Of a stretch of 36,195 bases of DNA, positions 15,511 through 22,856 are shown one piece after another. The notes beneath the pieces were generated by a model. The model saw only the letters and a program-made list of their open reading frames with translations, had not been told where the DNA came from and did not search any database. Position 1 is the stretch's first letter; every line of letters starts with the position of its first letter. Position numbers and translations under genes: made by a program. Origin of the DNA: Spirochaetales bacterium (lineage in GTDB: Bacteria > Spirochaetota > Spirochaetia > Sphaerochaetales > Sphaerochaetaceae); contig JAAYIV010000134.1 of the NCBI GenBank assembly GCA_012523305.1, positions 1 to 36,195 on the forward strand. Reading direction: 5' to 3'.

Positions 15511-16593
15511 ATGCAAAAGAAATTATTAGCCACACTATTATTGATTATAGGTTTCTCTGTACAAATACATCCTGCCGAATCAGCTGTAGATATGAACATG
15601 TTTCTTTCTATGCAACCCGACGCATCCGCACCTAGAACCTGGTTATTCGTACCGAGTGCTCTTATCACTCTCAACCTCACTGAAACAGTCCGTGAAAACC
15701 TACGGGGCGAAATGTCTTTACGCTTTAATTATCCCGGTTCTACCCCTACCATTACCGTGAATGACCTTCTCGACAAGGTCTACGTCAAAGCACGTTTCCC
15801 CCATTTCCAATTCACCTTGGGAAAAACTCGTCTTTCATGGGGAGATGGCGTGTTATTCAACGCAGCGGACGTATTGTTTCCCGTTCGTACGGTTTCAATT
15901 GATGCTTTGAGTTTTCAACAAGCTAAGTCAAATGCGTGGCAAGCCTCCTCGCTTATCCCGATAAGCAGTTTTTCATTTATTGAAACAGCAGCATTATTTA
16001 ATCAACAAGCTCCGCTCTTCCCATTGGAGCAGACCGATTTTGGCCTTCGGTTCTATTCGGGAGAACACTCAGTCAAATTCGAAACAGGTTATGCGAATAG
16101 ATATACGGCACAATTCCGATTGCATATACCCTATATCGCATTGCAAGGGAATATCGGCGCAGATTGGTATCTGGCGGCCTCATGCGAATTACCTGAAAGT
16201 AACGCTGTGCTCAATCATGGTAAAACCTCGTTACAAATCAGTGGCGGATTATATTGGCTCTTACCTGTTCCATACAATGGAACCCTGTCAATTCGAATTG
16301 AAACCATGGTAAGGCCTTGGTTATCATGGAAAGAACAATCGACCGCTCAGCAGTATGCATTGCTGCTGTATTCTGAGATTTCTTATTCACCCGGAAATGA
16401 TTTTTCTATCGGTCTGCGTTCAGTAGTCTCTCCCATTGATCTTTCTGCGATGATAGCACTACACGGCACCTGGAATGTGCTGCAGAATTTTACACTCATG
16501 GCCATAGGGACAACCGCCATAGGAGAACCCCACGACCTATGTTCCCTTGGCTACCCGCTCATGCTGACATTTGGAGCAACGTGGAAATATTGA
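15511..16593 (+). CDS. Outer-membrane beta-barrel protein
   Basis: This 360-residue protein has a signal peptide (LLATLLLIIGFSVQIHPAESA) and then alternating amphipathic strands, ending in FGATWKY with a terminal aromatic residue as needed for outer-membrane insertion. Strand-like segments include VYVKARFPHFQFTLGKTRLSWGDG, FGLRFYSGEHSVKFETGYAN and TLSIRIETMVRPWLSW. The RLSWGDG turn after a KTR strand recalls barrels of the DUF1302/alginate-export type. The gene starts seven bases after the LolA-like gene. It is the last gene of the operon and could be the exit point or the acceptor of the cargo. The frame opens at 15466, but the ATG at 15511 gives the signal peptide. Confidence 0.85.
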   Translation: MQKKLLATLLLIIGFSVQIHPAESAVDMNMFLSMQPDASAPRTWLFVPSALITLNLTETVRENLRGEMSLRFNYPGSTPTITVNDLLDKVYVKARFPHFQFTLGKTRLSWGDGVLFNAADVLFPVRTVSIDALSFQQAKSNAWQASSLIPISSFSFIETAALFNQQAPLFPLEQTDFGLRFYSGEHSVKFETGYANRYTAQFRLHIPYIALQGNIGADWYLAASCELPESNAVLNHGKTSLQISGGLYWLLPVPYNGTLSIRIETMVRPWLSWKEQSTAQQYALLLYSEISYSPGNDFSIGLRSVVSPIDLSAMIALHGTWNVLQNFTLMAIGTTAIGEPHDLCSLGYPLMLTFGATWKY

Positions 16594-16596
16594 ATA

Positions 16597-16983
16597 TCAC
16601 CTGACGATATGTTCTGACATGAAAGAAATAAATCCATCGAAATTGGAGTCATCGCCGGTTGCCTTAATCATGAGGTGGTACCCTTTGTCATCGCCAGTCG
16701 TGATATAAGTCAATGCTGTGGCTCCATCAATCAGTGCCACATCTTCCCAATCATCCGGATTCACTCTATACCATTGATATGTCAGTATATTCTCCAAAAC
16801 AGTAGCATCTTCTTGTACGACGGTGAATTCTGTTACCAATCCATATCCGGCTGCCGGGGCTTTTATACCAGTATTGGACATCGATTCGTCAACATGGTAG
16901 TTCTGGATATAACTATCGGTTGAGCAGTGCTCAGCATACATCTTATTTGAATAGTGGCCATCGTATTGCCCGCCGGTTTATGG
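16597..16983 (-). pseudogene. C-terminal fragment of a surface protein
   Basis: A minus-strand frame of 114 codons from the ATG at 16941 (open back to a TAA near 16980) ends three bases from the barrel gene. The text reads like an Ig-like or bacterial surface module (LTYQWYRVNPDDWEDVALIDGATALTYITTGDDKGYHLMIKATG), a pattern seen in repeats of large secreted proteins. It lacks a signal peptide and a ribosome site. Upstream codons before the ATG (GQYDGHYSNK) still look protein-like up to the stop. I read it as the surviving end of a larger surface protein, with low certainty about the family. Confidence 0.5.
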
Positions 16984-17107
16984 CAAGTCTCACCCAAGTA
17001 TCTGTGGAAAGATCAACACTAAAATTATTCTGTCGTGAATAGCTTGTTGAGACCATCTCATGTCTGAAGAAGAAAGTTTCCTTCAAACGGTTTGTCTTGG
17101 AAGAAAT

Positions 17108-17141
17108 AAAGGCAAGTTGTTATTTATACAATCTTGCCTTT
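17108..17141 (-). terminator. Terminator of the opp operon
   Basis: The arms AAAGGCAAG-TTG (17108-17119) and CAA-T-CTTGCCTTT (17129-17141) form a stem of about 12 pairs with a nine-base loop. On the minus strand TTTATTTCTT follows. It lies 44 bases after the last opp-operon gene. Confidence 0.7.
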
Positions 17142-17184
17142 TGGTATGCGTGCGTATTAGATTCTGACAATCAAGATTGAACTA

Positions 17185-17379
17185 TCATCTGATGAACAAC
17201 CACATGATTCCGTAAACTATTCCGATAAGAATAAGCAACACCGGTAAAAACACGATACCGGCTGCGATCAGCATTGCCAGAAGATCGTGTTTCTCCAATG
17301 GTACTTTCTCTTCTTTGGCATGTCTTTCTTCGATTGCCTTTACGTCAAGAACTCGTTCGATTTTCTTGCGGAAGAACAC
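17185..17379 (-). CDS. Small membrane protein at end of opp operon
   Basis: This 64-residue protein has a charged N-terminal half (FFRKKIERVLDVKAIEERHAKEE) and one long or two short membrane segments in residues 34-62. The start is a GTG with AAGGAG nine bases upstream and lies seven bases after the OppF stop. It is the last gene before the terminator. I do not recognise a family. Its conserved position would suggest a regulatory or assembly subunit of the transporter, but that is inference. Confidence 0.7.
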   Translation of the reverse strand: MFFRKKIERVLDVKAIEERHAKEEKVPLEKHDLLAMLIAAGIVFLPVLLILIGIVYGIMWLFIR

Positions 17380-17385
17380 TAATTA

Positions 17386-18963
17386 TCACTCCTTAGTTTC
17401 CAACAACGGGTGGTGGCACGCCACAAAGTGGTCCTTTTCCAATTCACGCCATTCAGGGACTACCTGTGTACAAATTTCAGTGCAATATCGACACCGAGTG
17501 TGGAATTTGCACCCTTTTGGTGGTTTGATCGGACTGGGGATATCCCCTTCGAGCAAAACCGCTTCTCCGCGTTTGTTTACGTCCGTAGTTGGAATCGCTG
17601 CCAACAATGCTTCGGTATACGGGTGCAACGGTCGTTCGAAGATTCTCTTTGAATCAGCCAGTTCCATAAGATTTCCCAAATACATGACTCCGATACGGTC
17701 GCTGATGTACTTAACTACCGCAAGGTCATGAGAGATAAACAAATAGGTTAATTTTGCCTTTTCCTTTAAGTCTCTCAATAGATTTATTATCTGGGCTTGT
17801 ATCGAAACATCCAAAGCGGAAACAGCCTCGTCACACACGATAAATTGGGGATTGAGGGCTAAAGACCGAGCGATACCGATTCGCTGCCTCTGTCCTCCGG
17901 AGAACTGGTGGGGATAGCGGTGAATCATATACGAAGACAACCCGCAGTCTTCCATGACCTTCATCACATATTCCTGCATCAACTCGCCATCTTCCTTGAA
18001 GAATCGGTGGGCTAACAGACCTTCACCAATAATCTGGCCAACTGTCATCCTTGGATTCAATGAAGAATACGGATCTTGGAAAATGAGTTGAAGATCCTTG
18101 CGAAGCAACCTCATCTCATCGTACTTCAACCGGGAAAGATCGATTCCCGTATCCCGTTGGGCATCGTAATGTTCAAATTCTTCGTTTCCTTTATAATGAG
18201 CTCTCATCTCATCCAACGATGTATGAACGAGCGTCATTTTTTTATCAAGTTCCGCAATCTTTTTCTTTACTTGTTTCTGAGTCGACCTGATTTCCTCTAG
18301 TTTTTTCTGTTGAGATTCAATGGGCTTGCCTTTTTTGCTTGCAAGACGAATTTTCCCTTCCACATCCGTGCCATCAAGCTCCAAATCTTTAATCTTCTCA
18401 TCCAGTTGATGGCGTTCGAGTGCCAGATCGTACCACTTCAAATAAGCTTTGGAGATTTCTTCCATGTCATCGGCGACAATGAATCCACCGATGATCTGCA
18501 CTATGTCCAAATACGCATCTTTTAACCGTTTTTCAGCTGCGGTATATTCATTCTGTGCATCATAAAGCTTGTAACGCGTGTCTTGTTCCGCACCTGATTC
18601 AATTCGTTTTTCCAAATCCTCAAATACGGCTTTCAACTCATCTTTTTTCCGTTGCAATTCCTTGAGGCTGTCTTTTCGTTTTGAAAGAGTCAAAAGAGTC
18701 TCTTTAACATAGGAGGGGGCAAGGTCTTCCAATAACCTTCCATAATACATTGTCTTCCCGTCAGTTTGGTGATAAAGCTGTAACAAAACCCTACCGAATG
18801 TCGACTTCCCACAACCGCTTTCACCTACCAATCCGAGGGTCTCCCCATCAAAAATCTCAACGTCGACGCCATCGAGTGCCTTAACAGATAACCGTTTGTT
18901 CTTGAGAGGGAAATATTGTTTCAGATTTGAAATCTTGAATAATACGTTCTTATCACTTTGCAT
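17386..18963 (-). CDS. oppF: OppF-type ATPase with large coiled-coil insert
   Basis: This is a peptide-ABC ATPase of 525 residues; the family norm is about 320. Walker A is GESGCGKST (47-55), but the Q-loop IFQDPYSSLNPRMT starts only at 294. The usual gap is about 45 residues, and here it is about 240. Residues about 83-280 are an insert rich in Lys, Glu and Leu with heptad-like runs (SLKELQRKKDELKAVFEDLEK and KKLEEIRSTQKQVKKKIAELD), predicted to form a long antiparallel coiled coil. The rest is normal: FSGGQRQ (354-360), Walker B FIVCDEA and SHD histidine 412. A C-terminal oligo_HPY region has cysteines 485, 491, 494 and 498, as in Fe-S-binding Dpp/Opp ATPases. It overlaps OppD by 11 bases. 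Confidence 0.93.
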   Translation of the reverse strand: MQSDKNVLFKISNLKQYFPLKNKRLSVKALDGVDVEIFDGETLGLVGESGCGKSTFGRVLLQLYHQTDGKTMYYGRLLEDLAPSYVKETLLTLSKRKDSLKELQRKKDELKAVFEDLEKRIESGAEQDTRYKLYDAQNEYTAAEKRLKDAYLDIVQIIGGFIVADDMEEISKAYLKWYDLALERHQLDEKIKDLELDGTDVEGKIRLASKKGKPIESQQKKLEEIRSTQKQVKKKIAELDKKMTLVHTSLDEMRAHYKGNEEFEHYDAQRDTGIDLSRLKYDEMRLLRKDLQLIFQDPYSSLNPRMTVGQIIGEGLLAHRFFKEDGELMQEYVMKVMEDCGLSSYMIHRYPHQFSGGQRQRIGIARSLALNPQFIVCDEAVSALDVSIQAQIINLLRDLKEKAKLTYLFISHDLAVVKYISDRIGVMYLGNLMELADSKRIFERPLHPYTEALLAAIPTTDVNKRGEAVLLEGDIPSPIKPPKGCKFHTRCRYCTEICTQVVPEWRELEKDHFVACHHPLLETKE

Positions 18964-19942
18964 TGCGCACCGCCTTGTCCGGATAATGGCACCTGATCAA
19001 ATGGTGTTCATTGACAGGCAATAATTCTGGAAGTTCTTTTCTGCATTTATCTGTTGCGTACTTACACCGTGGAGCAAATTTACATCCCGGCGGCAGATCC
19101 AAGGGATGAGGAACCACGCCCGGTATGACTTCCAACTTGTCACCCGTTTCTGTTTCCAGTCTTGGAATTGATAGCATCAAACCTTCGGTATAAGGGTGTG
19201 AGAATTGACCGTAGGTAAAGATAGTATCTACAGGAGCCATCTCCACCACTTCCCCGCAATACATAACGGCCACATCATCTGCCATTTGATTGATCACTCC
19301 GAGATCATGGGTGATGAATAAGATAGAAGTACCTTTCTCTTTTTTAAGATCATTCATTAATTTTAAGATCTGGGCTTGTATCGTCACATCCAATGCGGTG
19401 GTCGGTTCATCTGCAATCAATAAATCGGGCTTGCATGCCAGAGCCATGGCTATCATGACACGTTGTCGCATCCCTCCTGAGAGTTGATGCGGATATTGTT
19501 TCGCTACTTGTTCCGGATTAGGAATTTTCACATCGCTTAACATTCTGATGGATTCTTTAGCAGCTTGTTTCTTATCCATGTCCTGGTGGACCATGAATGC
19601 TTCGCTTATCTGTTTCTCAACCGTGAAAACCGGATTCAAACTTGTCATGGGTTCTTGGAAAATAACCGAGATGGCATTTCCACGTATCGTATAAAGCTCT
19701 TTGGTGGTCAGAGAAGTAAGTTCTTGACCTTTAAATTCGATGCTACCTTCGGCAATGTATCCGTTACCGTCGAGCAATTTGAGAATACTCATGGCTGAAA
19801 CAGATTTACCGCAACCGCTTTCGCCCACGACCCCGAGGGTTTTCCCGGGATCTACAGCATACGATACTCCGTTAACAGCCTTAACAATACCACGTCGAGT
19901 GGTAAAATATGTATGAAGGTTCTTTATTTCTAAAAGCGCCAC
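18953..19942 (-). CDS. oppD: OppD-type peptide transporter ATPase
   Basis: This is the first ATPase of the peptide importer, about 329 residues and normal in length. Walker A is GESGCGKSV, Q-loop VIFQEPMTSLNPVFTV, signature QLSGGMRQRVMIAMALA, Walker B LLIADEPTTALDVTIQAQ and switch THDLGV. The C-terminal oligo_HPY domain carries CKFAPRCKYATDKC. The frame opens at an ATG at 19963, inside OppC, but TAGGAGG lies downstream of it and seven bases before a GTG at 19942, so the GTG is taken as start. It pairs with OppF, whose nucleotide-binding domain carries the insert. The dimer is therefore asymmetric. Confidence 0.94.
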   Translation of the reverse strand: MALLEIKNLHTYFTTRRGIVKAVNGVSYAVDPGKTLGVVGESGCGKSVSAMSILKLLDGNGYIAEGSIEFKGQELTSLTTKELYTIRGNAISVIFQEPMTSLNPVFTVEKQISEAFMVHQDMDKKQAAKESIRMLSDVKIPNPEQVAKQYPHQLSGGMRQRVMIAMALACKPDLLIADEPTTALDVTIQAQILKLMNDLKKEKGTSILFITHDLGVINQMADDVAVMYCGEVVEMAPVDTIFTYGQFSHPYTEGLMLSIPRLETETGDKLEVIPGVVPHPLDLPPGCKFAPRCKYATDKCRKELPELLPVNEHHLIRCHYPDKAVRNAK

Positions 19943-19952
19943 CGATGGCCTC

Positions 19953-21749
19953 CTACCTGTCATTCGATTTAGGGTCTATGGCATCGCGCATTCCGTCTCC
20001 TGCCATGTTTATGCTGATGGTACAAAGACTCAAGGCAATCGATGGGAACACCCATCTCCACCAGTACTGCGACATAACCGTAGAGTCGTTACACCCGTAT
20101 AGCATATTCCCCCATGTAGCATTCGGTTCGTTAACTCCAAATCCAAGATAGCTGAGCGATGATTCATACAACATGCACAAAGCAAAACTCAAAGTAAGGT
20201 TTACGAGAACAACTGTGATTACATTAGGTAATATATGCTTGAAAATAATTTTTACTTCCTTGATTCCCATTGCCTTTGCCGCCGTAACAAACTCTTGCTC
20301 ACGGGCAGCTAGTATCTGGCCGCGCACAAGACGTGCAAGGCTAGGCCATGACAGCAAACCCAAGATGACCATGATCATGGCAATTCTTCCGGTTTCTGAA
20401 ATCTTGCTTCCGATAATAGCTGAAAGAATCATTGCCAATGGCAAGAATGGAATCGCATTCACCACTTCCGCAAGTCGCATCAGAAGGATATCTATCCTTC
20501 CTCCGTAGTATCCGGAGAATGAACCGATGATGATCCCGATTATTCCGGCAATAACAACCGCGATCGCACCGATTGTCAGTGTGATTCGGCCACCGGAAAC
20601 CAGGCGCGTGAACAAATCCCGACCATATTGATCGGTTCCCATCATATACCCTTTCAAGCCCCAGGTATGGATATTGCCCTTACTGTCGATCGCATAGTTC
20701 TGGAAATAGTCAGAAGACACATCAACTATATCGTTCAACTTCGGGGCATTAGCTTGCTTGAAATTATTCGATCCCCACGACTCGACACTCCCGTCATCCA
20801 ACAGAACGGTAAAGTGACCTCTTCCGGCTGTGATATGAACTGTCCTGCCCTGGATATGCTCGGGGATTTCCAAAATATTGAAGTTGTCACTCCCCCATAC
20901 ATGCACCACACCATCGTTTGTCAGAGCAGCTGTGGCCTTGTCAGTCGTCGCTATGTCAACGACTCTGCCTTGGACTTCCTTGGGGATATAGGAAAATGGA
21001 GTTTCTCGTTGGCTGAGCACCACGACGTTGCGATCTTTTGTAATACCTAAAGCGGTGGTCGTATTGAGAACAACCTTATCCAATGTACCCTGGGCATCAC
21101 CCACGGTGATGTTAACGATGTTCAGGTTGCCCCACACATACATTTTCCCACTATTATCAAGGGCTATCGATACTTGGTGCCCGGCAATTACTTGTTTGAT
21201 GCTTGCCATTGATACTTCCATCGGTACCGGACTCAGCATCAACCGATTGTTTCCCCAAGTAAATACCTGACCTTTATCATTTAGTGCGAGCACATGATCC
21301 AGCCCAGCCGAAACTTGGACCACGCGACCCATATTTTTTGGCATTTCCTGGAGTTTCGCAGATAAGGTCCCCCATTGATAGACGTTCCCATCGTTATCGA
21401 CTCCGACTCCGAACACCGATCCACCGTCAATCTGGGCGGTATTTCCTTTCATTTCTTTAGGAGCTCTCATGAATGACTGTGAAGGTCTTGTGTTTTGTTG
21501 GGTGGGGTCTTGATATTGCAAATCCAAGGGGTAGAAAATCGGAAGTATGAAACATGCAAGGAAAATTGCCACGAAGACATATACTCCAAGCATCGCAGTC
21601 TTTTTTTCACGGAAATTGCGCAGCATGGTCCTGTAAGGACTCTGCATCTGTTCTTCTTCAAGTAAAGATAATTTTGTGTGTTTTTGTCCAAGGAAGAGCA
21701 TGCGCAGCACATCGCCAAAAGTTGATCCATGGTTCTTTTTGTTGCTCAT
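19953..21749 (-). CDS. oppC: OppC-type permease with RCC1-like propeller insert
   Basis: This permease has 598 residues against about 300 for normal OppC. Residues 1-50 are a cytoplasmic lead and 52-72 the first membrane helix. Residues about 105-366 then form an insert with seven repeats of about 40 residues, each with a G-x-(V/I/M)-x-x-WG strand: W126, W165, W206, a degenerate one near 245, W285, W325 and W363. This is the RCC1-type seven-bladed propeller pattern. After it the normal sequence resumes with GTDQYGRDLFTRLVSGGRITL, then membrane helices and the EAA loop (AAKAMGIKEVKIIFKHILPN). Topology puts the propeller on the outer (periplasmic) side, beside the binding protein. The start overlaps nothing and lies 10 bases after OppB. 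Confidence 0.95.
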   Translation of the reverse strand: MSNKKNHGSTFGDVLRMLFLGQKHTKLSLLEEEQMQSPYRTMLRNFREKKTAMLGVYVFVAIFLACFILPIFYPLDLQYQDPTQQNTRPSQSFMRAPKEMKGNTAQIDGGSVFGVGVDNDGNVYQWGTLSAKLQEMPKNMGRVVQVSAGLDHVLALNDKGQVFTWGNNRLMLSPVPMEVSMASIKQVIAGHQVSIALDNSGKMYVWGNLNIVNITVGDAQGTLDKVVLNTTTALGITKDRNVVVLSQRETPFSYIPKEVQGRVVDIATTDKATAALTNDGVVHVWGSDNFNILEIPEHIQGRTVHITAGRGHFTVLLDDGSVESWGSNNFKQANAPKLNDIVDVSSDYFQNYAIDSKGNIHTWGLKGYMMGTDQYGRDLFTRLVSGGRITLTIGAIAVVIAGIIGIIIGSFSGYYGGRIDILLMRLAEVVNAIPFLPLAMILSAIIGSKISETGRIAMIMVILGLLSWPSLARLVRGQILAAREQEFVTAAKAMGIKEVKIIFKHILPNVITVVLVNLTLSFALCMLYESSLSYLGFGVNEPNATWGNMLYGCNDSTVMSQYWWRWVFPSIALSLCTISINMAGDGMRDAIDPKSNDR

Positions 21750-21759
21750 CGTTCTCTCC

Positions 21760-22743
21760 TCAATCCAATTTCACACGTGGATCAGCAAGTCCATATGACA
21801 GATCCATCAACAGGTTTCCAACCAGAGCCAGTACGAGGTAGAACATTACCATCGCAAGAGAAACCGAGAAGTCCTGTTGGTTCAGGGCATCGATGATGAC
21901 CTTACCCATTCCGTTCCATAAGAATGTCCGTTCGATTACCACGGATCCACTGAAGATACTTATGAACCAACCGGTCATGATCGTGATAAAAGGTATCAAT
22001 GCATTACGGAAAGCATGGGAATAAATGACTACTTTTTCACTCAAACCTTTCGCTCTGGCTGTTCTGATATAATCCATGCGCAACGCCTCGATCATCGTTG
22101 CCCTCACATAACGGGTCAATCCGCCTAAAGATGTGAAGACCATAACTATCAACGGTAATGCCATATGGTATAACTTATCCAAGAACATCCGTGTCGCAGT
22201 TCCTTCCATTCCTGGAGTCTGGACACCGCTGATCGGGAATATCGGTATCTTTACGGCAAATAGGAATATGAACAGCAATGCGATTACAAAGAATGGCAGG
22301 CTATAACCAATTATAGTCACCACTTGAACGATACTGTCATAACGACTGCCTCTTCGTACAGCAGTCGAAATACCGAGCGGAATCGTGATCAAGAATACCG
22401 GTATCAATGACCATACATTTAACATGATGGTATTTTTCATCGGTACGCCAATCATATTTCTTACGGGCATCTTATATGTAATGGAATATCCAAAATCACC
22501 TTGCAAGGTGTTGAATAACCATGTGAAATACTGAATGGGAATTGGTTTGTCTAGACCAAGTTTCTTCACAGCCTCTTGGTACCTAGCTTCATATTCCTCC
22601 GGCTTCATGCTCTGTTTGTTACCCTCAAGCATGAGGCGGGCAGGATCGCCTGGAACTGATTTATATAAGGCGAAGATGAGCACCGAAGCGACTAAAAACA
22701 CCACTACGATGTACACCAAGCGTTTAAGAACATATCTTAGCAC
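21760..22743 (-). CDS. oppB: OppB-type permease
   Basis: This is the first permease of the importer, 327 residues with six membrane helices. It has the family's N-terminal helix (LRYVLKRLVYIVVVFLVAS), the SVPGDPARLML motif, a periplasmic loop (YFTWLFNTLQGDFGYSITYKMPV), the EAA loop (RTARAKGLSEKVVIYSHAFRN) and the ending GLADPRVKLD. A longer frame opens at 22800, inside the intergenic hairpin. The GTG at 22743 is chosen because GGAGG lies about ten bases before it and the product then aligns with the family. Length and motifs are normal, in contrast to OppC. Confidence 0.93.
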   Translation of the reverse strand: MLRYVLKRLVYIVVVFLVASVLIFALYKSVPGDPARLMLEGNKQSMKPEEYEARYQEAVKKLGLDKPIPIQYFTWLFNTLQGDFGYSITYKMPVRNMIGVPMKNTIMLNVWSLIPVFLITIPLGISTAVRRGSRYDSIVQVVTIIGYSLPFFVIALLFIFLFAVKIPIFPISGVQTPGMEGTATRMFLDKLYHMALPLIVMVFTSLGGLTRYVRATMIEALRMDYIRTARAKGLSEKVVIYSHAFRNALIPFITIMTGWFISIFSGSVVIERTFLWNGMGKVIIDALNQQDFSVSLAMVMFYLVLALVGNLLMDLSYGLADPRVKLD

Positions 22744-22781
22744 GGACGCTATCCCTCCAAGGAGAATGTGTCTAAAGCAAC

Positions 22782-22815
22782 CCATAGGGCAAGCGGTCAA
22801 ACCGTTGCCCTATGG
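22782..22815 (-). promoter_or_regulatory. Hairpin between oppA and oppB
   Basis: The arms 22782-22792 and 22805-22815 (11 pairs) are extended inward by CGGT/ACCG past a bulged G, with a three-base loop. No T-run follows. Such hairpins after the binding-protein gene commonly stabilise its mRNA or let only part of transcription pass into the permease genes. Confidence 0.65.
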
Positions 22816-22856
22816 TGTTGTGAAATTTCACATGTGTGAATGAATGAATCAAGAAA

